Source: G965203045 sp965203045 (GTDB taxonomy: Bacteria > Pseudomonadota > Gammaproteobacteria > PS1 > Pseudothioglobaceae). From it: a stretch of 64,000 nucleotides of DNA. The DNA is taken from positions 310,001 through 374,000 of the forward strand of contig OZ241850.1 in the NCBI GenBank assembly GCA_965203045.1, written 5' to 3'. This document shows positions 19,590 through 28,383 of the stretch, piece by piece. Both the position numbers and the translations under genes were made by a program. The number at the start of each line of letters is the position of its first letter. The stretch's first letter is position 1. The notes under the pieces were generated by a model. It saw only the letters and a program-made list of their open reading frames with translations, made no database searches and was not told the DNA's origin.

Positions 19590-19898
19590 ATGGCAAATAT
19601 TAAGTTAAAACCAAAAGCAAGAAATGGTGTTATTGACGTTAAGGCTTTAATAAAGCACCCTATGGAAACTGGTTTGAGGAAGAATAATAAAACTGGCAAA
19701 CTTTACCCAGCAAATTATATTACTGATTTAAAAGTTGCTGTTAATGGCAATAATGTGGTAAGTGCTATGGTTGGTAGCGCTATTTCTAGAAATCCTTATT
19801 TTCGTTTTAAAGCAAGTGGCAATAAGGGCGATACAGTAACATTGTCTTATAGCGATAATCAAGGCAAGTCCGGTAGCGCTACTAAAGAATCCAAGTAA
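19590..19898 (+). CDS. soxZ: Thiosulfate oxidation carrier complex protein SoxZ
   Basis: Partner of SoxY. The start is chosen as the ATG at 19590, seven bases after TAGGAG, rather than the in-frame TTG two codons upstream. The product has 102 residues with no signal peptide, as expected because SoxZ is exported piggyback with Tat-borne SoxY. The sequence (MANIKLKPKARNGVIDVKAL, then HPMETGLRK) is typical of the family. Confidence 0.93.
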   Translation: MANIKLKPKARNGVIDVKALIKHPMETGLRKNNKTGKLYPANYITDLKVAVNGNNVVSAMVGSAISRNPYFRFKASGNKGDTVTLSYSDNQGKSGSATKESK

Positions 19899-19910
19899 GG
19901 AGAGAGTTTA

Positions 19911-20765
19911 ATGAATAATAAAATAGTAAATATGGTTGGTGCTAGCTTTATCGTTAGTAGCAGTCTAGTTATGGCTGATGTTGGCACTGATATTAAAAAA
20001 TTTCAGAACTATTTTTTGAAGCAACATCCTCACTTGTCTTTACAGGAGTTTGAAGATGGTCCTTATACATTTGATGCAGATAAGCGCCAGCAGTTTGAGG
20101 CAGTCATGGAGTTTCCACCATTTGAAGACCATTTGGATAAAGGCGAGAGGTTGTGGAAAAAACCATTTAAAAATGGCAAAACCCTTGCTGGTTGTTTTAA
20201 TAGAGATGTATCTAAAGTGCGTCCTAGTTATCCGTATTGGGATAGCAAAAAAAGCAAAGTTATTACCTTAGAAGCGGCTATCAATGATTGTCGCGTTAAA
20301 AGTGGCGAGCCAAAATGGGGTTGGAAAAAAGGAAATATAGCCTATGTTTCTGCCTATCTAACTAGCGCAGCTGATGGTCAAAAAATCAATGTGGTTATAC
20401 CTGATGACCCCAAAGCACAAGCAGCCTATAAAGAGGGTAAGAAATTCTTTTACGCCAAGCGCGGTCAGTTAAATCTATCTTGTTCAAATTGTCATATAGA
20501 TGGCCATGCTAAAAGGATTCGCGGCAATGTTCTAAGTGCCGCCTTAGGCCAAACAACTCACTTCCCAGTTTGGCGTGGTAAATGGGCAAGATCGAGTAAA
20601 GGCAGTGATGGTTTCGGCACTCTACACCGCCGTTTTGGTGGTTGCAACAAGCAAGTGCGCGCTAAACCATTTAAAGCCCAAGGCAAAGAATACGCTAATC
20701 TTGAATATTTCTTAACCGCAATGAGCAATGGCATGACCTACAATGGTACTGCTTACAGAGAATAA
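19911..20765 (+). CDS. soxA: Sulfur-oxidation c-type cytochrome SoxA
   Basis: Catalytic subunit of SoxAX. 284 residues with a signal peptide of about 22 residues. One heme c motif, CSNCH, lies near residue 186. The catalytic cysteine that forms the persulfide heme ligand is in RRFGGCNKQ near residue 243. Only one CxxCH occurs, so this is the monoheme type; two other cysteines (CFNRD and NDCRV) sit where the lost second heme is often replaced by a disulfide. Confidence 0.93.
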   Translation: MNNKIVNMVGASFIVSSSLVMADVGTDIKKFQNYFLKQHPHLSLQEFEDGPYTFDADKRQQFEAVMEFPPFEDHLDKGERLWKKPFKNGKTLAGCFNRDVSKVRPSYPYWDSKKSKVITLEAAINDCRVKSGEPKWGWKKGNIAYVSAYLTSAADGQKINVVIPDDPKAQAAYKEGKKFFYAKRGQLNLSCSNCHIDGHAKRIRGNVLSAALGQTTHFPVWRGKWARSSKGSDGFGTLHRRFGGCNKQVRAKPFKAQGKEYANLEYFLTAMSNGMTYNGTAYRE

Positions 20766-20777
20766 TAGGAGCAAAAT

Positions 20778-21116
20778 ATGAAAAAAGTATTACTATCATT
20801 AATTACCAGCGCTTTTATTGCGCTAGCTGGTATTAGCGCAAACGCCGAGGAGATGCGTGATACTAAATTTAATTGGAATAGTCCAATGTCTCCAGTAGAA
20901 CAAGCTATTAAAGACGCAACTACTGAAAACAAAAAAGCAAAAAAAGCAAAATTTGAATGGCGTGATACGGGCAAAATGATTAAAAAGGCTAAGAAATTAG
21001 CTAAAGCTGGCAAAATTGCTGAGGCAATTAAACTAGCTAAAAAAGCCAGAAAGCAGGCAATTAACGCTCAACACCAAGCTTTGGTTGCTAAAGATGCAGG
21101 GCCTCATTTATTTTAA
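20778..21116 (+). CDS. soxK: SoxAX-binding protein SoxK-like
   Basis: A 112-residue protein with a Sec signal peptide (cleavage near ANA-EE) and a very Lys/Ala-rich helical C-terminal half (GKMIKKAKKLAKAGKIAEAI). Size, charge, export signal and position directly after soxA fit SoxK/SAXB, the small protein that binds SoxAX and stimulates it. Assignment rests on position and composition, not on a catalytic motif. It starts 12 bp after soxA behind TAGGAG. Confidence 0.7.
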   Translation: MKKVLLSLITSAFIALAGISANAEEMRDTKFNWNSPMSPVEQAIKDATTENKKAKKAKFEWRDTGKMIKKAKKLAKAGKIAEAIKLAKKARKQAINAQHQALVAKDAGPHLF

Positions 21117-21138
21117 TAAGGTTTTGTTACAACAAAAG

Positions 21139-21167
21139 GGCGGGTATTGTTATACTCGCCTTTTTTT
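21139..21167 (+). terminator. Rho-independent terminator of the sox operon
   Basis: Stem GGCGGGTAT / ATACTCGCC (one G-T pair) with a TGTT loop, followed by seven T residues, 22 bases after the last sox stop codon. Confidence 0.88.
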
Positions 21168-21212
21168 ATCTTAATTCAAAGTAAAATAGCAACATTTTTT
21201 AAATAACTTTTT

Positions 21213-22091
21213 ATGGAACAAACCCTTAATACTGCTAATGTTCTAGCAGAAGCACTGCCTTATATTCAAAAATTGGGCAACAAAACCATTGTTGTTAAAT
21301 ATGGTGGTAATGCAATGGTAGATAAAAAATTAAAACATAATTTTGCTCGTGATATTGTGCTTATGAAATCGGTTGGTATGAATCCTATCGTAGTGCACGG
21401 AGGAGGACCGCAAATTGGCAGTATTTTAAAAAAACTAGGTAAACAAAGTGATTTTGTTGATGGTATGCGCATCACCGATAGCGAAACTATGGATGTAGTA
21501 GAGATGGTTTTAGGAGGCTTGATAAATAAAGAAATTGTTAATCTCATCCATCAACACGGTGGCCATTCTATTGGGCTAACAGGCAAAGACGGTCATCTAA
21601 TTAGCGCCAAAAAACTTAAAAACAACATTAACCCAACCTCAGAAATTATTGACTTGGGGCATGTGGGCAAAGTTGATAAAATTGACGCCTCAGTAATTAA
21701 ATTACTATTAAAAGATGATTTTATCCCAGTTATTGCTCCAATTGGTGTTGGAAATGACGGATTTTCTTACAATATTAACGCTGACTTAGTTGCTAGTAGC
21801 ATTGCTGTTGAATTGGGAGCGGAAAAATTAATTTTACTAACTAATACCTTAGGAGTGCTGGATAAACAAGGTAAATTATTAACTGGTCTATCCGCAACCA
21901 AAGCAAAACAACTAATTGCCAATAACACTATCAGTGGTGGCATGTTACCCAAAATTAACTGTGCTCTAACAGCGATAAAATCAGGTGTGAGACAAGTGCA
22001 TATAATTGATGGTCGTACCAATCACGCAGTGTTGCTGGAGATATTTACCAACAGCGGCGTTGGTACTTTGATTGAAAATATAAATGGCTGA
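21213..22091 (+). CDS. argB: Acetylglutamate kinase
   Basis: Phosphorylates N-acetylglutamate, the second step of arginine synthesis. The 292 residues carry the amino acid kinase motifs VVKYGGNAM and VHGGGPQIG, and the C-terminal GGMLPKINCALTAI segment. It overlaps the start of the pyrK-like gene by eight bases, in a probable argB-pyrK-yggS unit. Confidence 0.95.
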   Translation: MEQTLNTANVLAEALPYIQKLGNKTIVVKYGGNAMVDKKLKHNFARDIVLMKSVGMNPIVVHGGGPQIGSILKKLGKQSDFVDGMRITDSETMDVVEMVLGGLINKEIVNLIHQHGGHSIGLTGKDGHLISAKKLKNNINPTSEIIDLGHVGKVDKIDASVIKLLLKDDFIPVIAPIGVGNDGFSYNINADLVASSIAVELGAEKLILLTNTLGVLDKQGKLLTGLSATKAKQLIANNTISGGMLPKINCALTAIKSGVRQVHIIDGRTNHAVLLEIFTNSGVGTLIENING

Positions 22092-22929
22092 CATTTATTC
22101 CACTCATGCAAAAATCATCAATCATAAAGCTTTTGCTGGCAAGCAATGGATACTCACATTACTAGCCCCAGACATTGCAAATAACGCCAAACCAGGACAA
22201 TTTGTTCATCTCAGTTGTGGTGCAGAGTTATTGTTGCGCCGTCCATTTTCTATTTTTACCATTAACAAAAAAAATGGCTGTATTGACTTGCTATATAAAG
22301 TAGTAGGAAATGGCACTGAATTATTAGCTCAGGCAAAATTAGGGCAAGAATTAGCGGTCATAGGTCCTATCGGCAATTATTTTATTACTGGTCGTAGCAA
22401 ACCGCTATTATTAGGCGGCGGTGTTGGCATACCGCCAGTGATTGCTCTGGCACAAACTCTAAAACACGATACCAATTATCAACCAATGGCAATTTTAGCC
22501 TCAGAGGTGCCATTTCCTTTTGATTTAGTTGATAATCAGCAAAGTCTGCTCCACCCAGATAATAGTAAAACTTTTGGCTTGTTAGCCAAATGGAATATCA
22601 ACTGCGCTCTGACCAGTTTGCAAGGTTTTAGTGGTGTATATCAAGGCTATATTACTGATTTAGCGGAGCATTATCTACACGACTTAACCACTAATGAATT
22701 ACAAAATATTGATATATTTGCTTGTGGACCAACACCGATGCTCCAGGCTGTAGCCCAATTAGCTCAAAAATACCGCTTGCCTGCCCAATTATCACTAGAA
22801 GAATATATGGCTTGCGCAGTCGGTGGCTGTGCCGGTTGCACAATCAAAATAATAAAAAACAATCAACTATCAATGCAACGTGCCTGTGTTGATGGCCCTG
22901 TTTTTGACGCCCAAAGTGTTGTTTTCTAA
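22084..22929 (+). CDS. pyrK: Dihydroorotate dehydrogenase electron-transfer subunit-like (PyrK family)
   Basis: Ferredoxin-reductase-like FAD/NAD module followed by a C-terminal [2Fe-2S] site with four cysteines (EEYMACAVGGCAGCTIKI and QRACVDGP). FAD-binding RRPFSIFTI and NAD-binding LGGGVGIPPVIAL motifs are clear. PyrK passes electrons from class 1B dihydroorotate dehydrogenase to NAD. No pyrD is adjacent, so the partner cannot be confirmed here. Ends one base before yggS. Confidence 0.82.
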   Translation: MADIYSTHAKIINHKAFAGKQWILTLLAPDIANNAKPGQFVHLSCGAELLLRRPFSIFTINKKNGCIDLLYKVVGNGTELLAQAKLGQELAVIGPIGNYFITGRSKPLLLGGGVGIPPVIALAQTLKHDTNYQPMAILASEVPFPFDLVDNQQSLLHPDNSKTFGLLAKWNINCALTSLQGFSGVYQGYITDLAEHYLHDLTTNELQNIDIFACGPTPMLQAVAQLAQKYRLPAQLSLEEYMACAVGGCAGCTIKIIKNNQLSMQRACVDGPVFDAQSVVF

Positions 22930-23565
22930 ATGTCTGACATCGCCAAGAATATCGCTATTATCAAACAGAATATTATTGCTACGAACCGTCCTATTAAATT
23001 ATTAGCGGTGAGTAAAGCCAAAACCGTAGCAGATATTAAAAGTGCTTTTGTTGCGGGACAAAAAGATTTTGGTGAAAATTATCTGCAAGAGGCGCTTAAA
23101 AAAATCCAGCAATTAAAAGATTGTAATATTAACTGGCACTTTATTGGTAATATTCAATCCAACAAAACCAAAGATATTGCTAATAATTTTCATTGGGTCC
23201 ATAGCCTAGATAGACTAAAAATTGCCAAACGATTAAGTGGGCAGAGGCCTGATATTTTGCCAAGTTTAAACATTTGTTTACAAATCAATATTGATAACTC
23301 ACCTAGCAAATCCGGTATTCATCCAAAACATTTAGCACAACTAATTGATGAGGTCACCTCACTGCCAAGATTAAAACTAAGAGGTTTAATGGCGATGCCA
23401 AACCTAGCAAATGCTAATAAATCTTTTACCAAAATGCAAACATTATTTAATCAATATCCCGAGTTTGATACTCTATCAATGGGTACTTCAAACGACATAA
23501 ATTTAGCTATTAAGTATGGTGCAACAATGCTAAGAATAGGTGAGGCAATTTTTGGTAGCCGTTAA
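22930..23565 (+). CDS. yggS: Pyridoxal phosphate homeostasis protein (YggS/PLPBP)
   Basis: Single-domain alanine-racemase-fold PLP-binding protein of 211 residues that buffers PLP. The PLP lysine lies in LLAVSKAKT. FGENYLQEA, HFIGNIQSNK and LSMGTSNDINLAI are family signatures. It follows the pyrK-like gene with no gap and converges on hda, the two stop codons overlapping. Confidence 0.92.
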   Translation: MSDIAKNIAIIKQNIIATNRPIKLLAVSKAKTVADIKSAFVAGQKDFGENYLQEALKKIQQLKDCNINWHFIGNIQSNKTKDIANNFHWVHSLDRLKIAKRLSGQRPDILPSLNICLQINIDNSPSKSGIHPKHLAQLIDEVTSLPRLKLRGLMAMPNLANANKSFTKMQTLFNQYPEFDTLSMGTSNDINLAIKYGATMLRIGEAIFGSR

Positions 23566-24257
23566 CATAGGTGAGGCTTGTGCCACTTCTTGACAAAGCT
23601 CAGGCTAATATACTTTTTACCTTGCTTAATAGCGGTGGTGTTAATAATAGTTAGGGTTTTTACCAAAGTGCTAAGGTCGCGACTATGATTAAGCAGTAAA
23701 TAATCATAAATATCAGGATGAATGCGAATTTTTTGTTGGCGCATTTTTTGGTCTAAAATTTGCTTTTTATCATCATTGTCAAGCACTGCTAATTCAAAAC
23801 GATGCGCTAAGTCAAGCCTAGTTTTTAAATCATTAAGCCCTATACCAAGACTACTAGGGGCAACATCACCACTAAGCATTAAAGTTTTTTTTCCAAATCT
23901 AACGGCATTATAGAGGCTATATAAGGCGTATTGCGCCTCTTTATCACTGGTATGAATATTATCAATACAAAACCAATCAAATTTCAATAACTCATCTACT
24001 TTTGTCTGGTTAAGAATATCAACGCTACAATTTAGATAGGTTGCCTTTATATCAATATTAATAGCATGTAAATAATAAGCTTGCAGAAGATGGGTTTTAC
24101 CTGTGCTTTGTCCACCATAAAAATAAAAAATTGCCTGACTATCGCCTGCTAATAATTGGGCAATATTTTGCTTAATTTGTAAGTTTTGCGCGCCAATAAA
24201 ATCATCAAGTACAGCATAATCTTGTTGCAATATAGGAATAGTAGTTAATTGAGCCAT
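23562..24257 (-). CDS. hda: DnaA-homologue Hda-like regulator of replication initiation
   Basis: 231 residues with only a DnaA-type AAA+ domain: Walker A FYFYGGQSTGKTHLLQAYY, a Walker-B-like WFCIDNIHTSD, and the RLDLAHRFEL region. It lacks the DnaA DNA-binding domain, as Hda does. Hda acts with the sliding clamp to hydrolyse DnaA-ATP after initiation. It overlaps pgsA by one base (TAATG). Confidence 0.88.
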   Translation of the reverse strand: MAQLTTIPILQQDYAVLDDFIGAQNLQIKQNIAQLLAGDSQAIFYFYGGQSTGKTHLLQAYYLHAINIDIKATYLNCSVDILNQTKVDELLKFDWFCIDNIHTSDKEAQYALYSLYNAVRFGKKTLMLSGDVAPSSLGIGLNDLKTRLDLAHRFELAVLDNDDKKQILDQKMRQQKIRIHPDIYDYLLLNHSRDLSTLVKTLTIINTTAIKQGKKYISLSFVKKWHKPHLC

Positions 24258-24802
24258 TACTTTAATGCTTTTTTAATCCAAACCCAAGCATAGTCTATAC
24301 CGCTTAAAATAGTGCTGGTTGCAACAATAATAAATGATAAATCCACCCATACTAACAAAACTGGGTACAATTGGGCAATAATCACTAATGACACAGTTAA
24401 AGTTTGTAAAAAAGTATTAACTTTACTTAGAGTAGAAGGAATAATTTCGTTTGCCTCATTAATGCCAACTTCATAATAATACCCAACTATTCCAGCAATA
24501 AGAATAATATCTCTTAGTAATACAATTGTTAAAAGCCATAGTGGCGCTAAACCTAAAATATAAATGCCAATAAATAAACTGACAAGCAAAATTTTATCTG
24601 CTAGTGGGTCTAAAATGGAGCCCAACCAACTCTGATGCCTAAAACGTTTAGCAATTAAACCATCTAAAGCATCGGTAATACTAGCGATTACAAATAGTAT
24701 AAGCGTTAGTGTGAAATTTGATTTGAGTAAAACAATCATAATAGGAATAGTTAAAATTATGCGTGTAATGCTCAATATGTTAGGCACATATTTAAAACTC
24801 AT
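24257..24802 (-). CDS. pgsA: CDP-alcohol phosphatidyltransferase, probable PgsA
   Basis: Integral membrane enzyme of 181 residues with several hydrophobic helices. The CDP-alcohol motif reads DGLIAKRFRHQ, then GSILDPLADK, matching DG-x2-A-R/K...G-x3-D-x3-D with Lys in place of the usual Arg. The likely reaction is CDP-diacylglycerol plus glycerol-3-phosphate to phosphatidylglycerophosphate. The hda-pgsA pairing supports this. Divergent from purM over 40 bp. Confidence 0.85.
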   Translation of the reverse strand: MSFKYVPNILSITRIILTIPIMIVLLKSNFTLTLILFVIASITDALDGLIAKRFRHQSWLGSILDPLADKILLVSLFIGIYILGLAPLWLLTIVLLRDIILIAGIVGYYYEVGINEANEIIPSTLSKVNTFLQTLTVSLVIIAQLYPVLLVWVDLSFIIVATSTILSGIDYAWVWIKKALK

Positions 24803-24842
24803 ATAACAATTACTGATAAAATTTGCTTATTTTACCTGTGTT

Positions 24843-25844
24843 ATGACAACATTTAGTTATGAAAAATCAGGTGTTAATATTGCTGCTGGCAACAGTCTTA
24901 TTGATAACATTAAACCACTGGCAAACTCTACTAAAACCGCAGGTGTACTATCTGGATTAGGCGGTTTTGCCGCCTTGTTTGCGCCTGATTTAAGCGCATA
25001 TAAAAATCCAATCTTAACCGCTGCTACCGATGGTGTTGGTACTAAACTTAGACTTGCTATAAATTACAATAAGCACGATGGTATTGGTATTGATTTAGTA
25101 GCAATGTGTGTTAATGACCTAGTCGTTACTGGTTCTAAGCCATTATTTTTCCTAGATTATTATGCTACTGCTAAACTAAATATTGATTTAGCTACCTCAG
25201 TAGTTGCAAGTATCGCTAATGGTTGCAAGCAAGCAGGTTGTGCTTTAATTGGCGGTGAAACTGCAGAAATGCCGGGAATGTATGCCAACACCGATTACGA
25301 CCTTGTTGGTTTTTGTGTTGGTATAGTTGACCAAAGTAAATTGATTGATGGTAAAAATATCAGTTCTGGCGATGTGTTGCTTGGTCTTTCCTCATCAGGC
25401 GTCCATTCCAACGGCTTCTCACTAATTAGAAGTATTATTGATAGTAACAAAGATAGCAGTAAAATTAATGAATTATTAACACCTACTAAAATTTACATCA
25501 AGCCCATCTTAAATTTACTAAGGCAAATAAAAGTAAAAGGTATGGCACATATTACCGGCGGCGGTTTATTGGAAAATATCCCTAGAATTTTACCAAAAAA
25601 TTTATGCGCTAAATTAGACAGTTCTGCTTGGCAGTTGCCAAAAATATTTACCTACTTACAACAACAGGGCAATATTAGTGATACAGAAATGCGACGTGTT
25701 TTTAATTGTGGTATTGGTATGGTTATTATTATCAGCGCCGATGATGTAGAAAAAAGCACACAAATTTTACAAAAAATGGGCGAACAAGTTTATATTATTG
25801 GTTCAATTATTACCAAAACCAACAATCAACAAGTAATAATATGA
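24843..25844 (+). CDS. purM: Phosphoribosylformylglycinamidine cyclo-ligase
   Basis: Makes aminoimidazole ribotide (AIR) in purine synthesis. 333 residues with TDGVGTKLRLA, the GGETAEMPGMY signature and HITGGGLLENIPRILP. The ATGA overlap with purN implies translational coupling, as is common for this pair. Confidence 0.96.
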   Translation: MTTFSYEKSGVNIAAGNSLIDNIKPLANSTKTAGVLSGLGGFAALFAPDLSAYKNPILTAATDGVGTKLRLAINYNKHDGIGIDLVAMCVNDLVVTGSKPLFFLDYYATAKLNIDLATSVVASIANGCKQAGCALIGGETAEMPGMYANTDYDLVGFCVGIVDQSKLIDGKNISSGDVLLGLSSSGVHSNGFSLIRSIIDSNKDSSKINELLTPTKIYIKPILNLLRQIKVKGMAHITGGGLLENIPRILPKNLCAKLDSSAWQLPKIFTYLQQQGNISDTEMRRVFNCGIGMVIIISADDVEKSTQILQKMGEQVYIIGSIITKTNNQQVII

Positions 25845-26455
25845 AAGCGGTAGTGCTTATATCTGGCAATGGTTCAAATTTAGCTGCTATTATTGCCAAG
25901 CAGCAACAAATAAACCTACAAATCGTATGTGTAATTAGTAATAATGCTAATGCTTACGGATTAAAACGGGCCAAAAAAGTGGGTATTAAAACCAAAGTTA
26001 TTAGCAATAGGGGTAATTTTGACGCAGAGCTGATGACAGAAATCAACACCCATCAAGCCCAATTAATAATTCTGGCTGGATTTATGCGTATATTAACTAC
26101 CAAATTTATTAATAAATATTTAGGCAAAATAATTAATATTCATCCATCATTATTACCAAAATTTAAAGGCCTAAATACCCACAAACGAGCTATTAGCGCT
26201 GGTGAGAAGATCCATGGCGCTAGTGTGCATTTTGTAACCAAGGAACTTGATAGCGGCGCTGTTATTGCGCAAAGAAGCGTGCCTATTTTAGCTACTGATA
26301 CACCAGAAAAACTCGCATCAAAAGTGCTAAAAGAAGAACACATCTTATACGCTGAGGTTATTAGTTACTTTACTCAAAATCGCTTAAAGCTAGAAAATAA
26401 TATTGCTTATTTAGATGATAAAAATAATTTACCTATTATTACCCATATTAGCTAA
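25841..26455 (+). CDS. purN: Phosphoribosylglycinamide formyltransferase
   Basis: Transfers formyl from 10-formyl-THF to GAR. 204 residues with VLISGNGSNLAAII at the N-terminus, the active-site INIHPSLLPKFKGLNTH, and GASVHFVTKELDSGAVI with the catalytic Asp. Its 3' end overlaps the DUF3108 gene by 41 bases. Confidence 0.95.
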   Translation: MKAVVLISGNGSNLAAIIAKQQQINLQIVCVISNNANAYGLKRAKKVGIKTKVISNRGNFDAELMTEINTHQAQLIILAGFMRILTTKFINKYLGKIINIHPSLLPKFKGLNTHKRAISAGEKIHGASVHFVTKELDSGAVIAQRSVPILATDTPEKLASKVLKEEHILYAEVISYFTQNRLKLENNIAYLDDKNNLPIITHIS

Positions 26456-27101
26456 TATTAGCATTGATGCTCTGGAACTAGACTTAACAACAGTTAAGTA
26501 TAAACTGACTATAGGTGGTGTTGATATTGGCATAGAAAAACGCACGCTGCACTTTGCAGATGGACAATACATATTCACAGCAGAAGCTAAAACTACTGGT
26601 ATTGGCTCATGGCTTGCTGATTATAAAATAACTAATATCAGCAAATTTAGTATTAATAATAATCAACTTAATAGCAGCGAATACCAATTTACTAAGCGTT
26701 TAAAAGGAAAAATCACAAAAAATATTCACCTAAAAATCGCCAGTAAAACCTTGATTAATATGATTAACAACCAAACCTATGCTCTAACTGAACAAGCCCA
26801 TGTTGACAAACTAAACTTAGTAATTGCTCTTGGTTATGCGCTTAATAAAAACAACCGACAACCTAGTTATAGCTTTTGGGTAATTGATAAAAATGGTACT
26901 ACCTCTTATGAATTCAAGAACTATGGTTCAGCTACGGTTACATTAGCTAATAAACCAGTAAATACCATTAAACTTAGTAGTTTTAACATTGACAAAAATC
27001 GTCTAATTCAACTCTGGTTAGACCCTAAACAATCATATCTACCACTAATAATTAAACAAAAAGATAGCAGAGGTGACTACAAGTATCAAATTATTCAATA
27101 A
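26415..27101 (+). CDS. DUF3108 envelope protein
   Basis: 228 residues, signal-peptide-like N-terminus (MIKIIYLLLPILANISI), then a beta-rich sequence with KYKLTIGGVDIGIEKRTLHF and TGIGSWLADYKI, typical of DUF3108. Family function is unknown; members are predicted periplasmic or outer-membrane-associated and often follow purMN. The 41-base overlap with purN is unusually long but both reading frames look genuine. Confidence 0.75.
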   Translation: MIKIIYLLLPILANISIDALELDLTTVKYKLTIGGVDIGIEKRTLHFADGQYIFTAEAKTTGIGSWLADYKITNISKFSINNNQLNSSEYQFTKRLKGKITKNIHLKIASKTLINMINNQTYALTEQAHVDKLNLVIALGYALNKNNRQPSYSFWVIDKNGTTSYEFKNYGSATVTLANKPVNTIKLSSFNIDKNRLIQLWLDPKQSYLPLIIKQKDSRGDYKYQIIQ

Positions 27102-27153
27102 TCAATATTCACCCAGAGCGCATCAATAAGAAAAGTCGTTATAAAATATATTA

Positions 27154-27183
27154 TTGTTGCTATCCATATCAATAGTGTAAAAT
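27154..27183 (+). promoter_or_regulatory. Possible sigma70 promoter for hflK-hflC-hisZ-purA-rnr
   Basis: TTGTTG at 27154-27159 and TAAAAT at 27178-27183, 18 bases apart, about 30 bases before the hflK ATG. The only sizeable gap (112 bp) between DUF3108 and rnr lies here, so a promoter is expected. Confidence 0.4.
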
Positions 27184-27213
27184 TAGGATTTTTATTTATC
27201 TTTACTAAATTTT

Positions 27214-28383
27214 ATGGCATGGAATGATCCGATTGCGCCCAACCCTAAACAACCTCCAGAACTAGATGATATTATCAACAAACTGAAGGAGAAATTTGCT
27301 AATTTTAATAGGGGTGGTAAAAAAACAAACGGCGGACAAAATAAATTAGGCGCACCTTTATTAAAAGTGATTGCTATAATTGCTTTGCTAGTTTGGCTTG
27401 GTTCTGGATTTTATATTATCGATGCTGGCTGGAAAGGCGTGGTATTTCGTTTTGGGCAGTTCCAAGAAGTTACTAATGCTGGACCGCACTGGCACCTGCC
27501 CTATCCTATTGAAAGCCGCATGGCAGTTTATGCTGATAAAATTCGTAGCGTGAGCATTGGTTTTCGCCAAATCAATAGTCAAAATCGTCAGTTTATCGGC
27601 AATGTATCTACAGAATCATTAATGCTAACTAAGGATGAAAACATTATTGATGCTAAATTTGAAGTTCAATACCAAATCAAAAGCGTAACTGATTATTTAT
27701 TTAAGGTGGCAAATCCAGAGCAAACTTTAAAACAAGCTCTGCAAAGTTCAATACGTCTTATTGCCGGTCGTAATAATATGGATTATATTATCACCGAAGG
27801 CCGTAGTGATGTGGTTGCCCAAATTGAACAAAATGCTCAAACTTTGCTAGATGGTTACCAAACTGGCTTACTTATTACCGCAGTTAATATGAAAGACGCT
27901 CAAGCTCCAGAGCCAGTCCAAGCAGCATTTAGTGATGTAGTAAAAGCCAGAGAAGACAAAGAGCGTTTAATAAATGAGGCACAAACCTATGCCAATGGTA
28001 TCCTACCTCAAGCTCGTGGTGAGGCAGCAAGAATGCTGGAAGAAGCCAGAGCCTATCAGGCACAAATTGTTGCCAAAGCCGAAGGTGAAACCGACCGTTT
28101 TAAAAAGATTCTTACCGAATATGAAAAAGCACCAATTGTTACTAAACAACGACTTTACCTAGAGACAATGGAGGCGGTTTTGGCTAGAACATCTAAGGTT
28201 GTGGTGGATAATCAAAGCAATAATTTGATGTATTTACCACTGGACAAACTCGGGGCAAATAGAGCCAAAACTCTAACAAATGTTGGTGACCAATCTCAGT
28301 CAGGCCAATCTCAACTGGGTAATCAGCAACGACAGAAATTAGGCAACATTCGCAACATATTTAGAAGTAGGGAGGTAAGATAA
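27214..28383 (+). CDS. hflK: FtsH protease modulator HflK
   Basis: Inner-membrane SPFH/prohibitin-family protein which with HflC forms a cage around FtsH. 389 residues: Gly/Asn/Pro-rich cytoplasmic N-terminus, one membrane helix at about 48-68, then the SPFH domain with GWKGVVFRFGQFQEV and a long Ala/Glu-rich coiled segment (AEGETDRFKKIL). The stop overlaps the hflC start (TAATG). Confidence 0.94.
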   Translation: MAWNDPIAPNPKQPPELDDIINKLKEKFANFNRGGKKTNGGQNKLGAPLLKVIAIIALLVWLGSGFYIIDAGWKGVVFRFGQFQEVTNAGPHWHLPYPIESRMAVYADKIRSVSIGFRQINSQNRQFIGNVSTESLMLTKDENIIDAKFEVQYQIKSVTDYLFKVANPEQTLKQALQSSIRLIAGRNNMDYIITEGRSDVVAQIEQNAQTLLDGYQTGLLITAVNMKDAQAPEPVQAAFSDVVKAREDKERLINEAQTYANGILPQARGEAARMLEEARAYQAQIVAKAEGETDRFKKILTEYEKAPIVTKQRLYLETMEAVLARTSKVVVDNQSNNLMYLPLDKLGANRAKTLTNVGDQSQSGQSQLGNQQRQKLGNIRNIFRSREVR

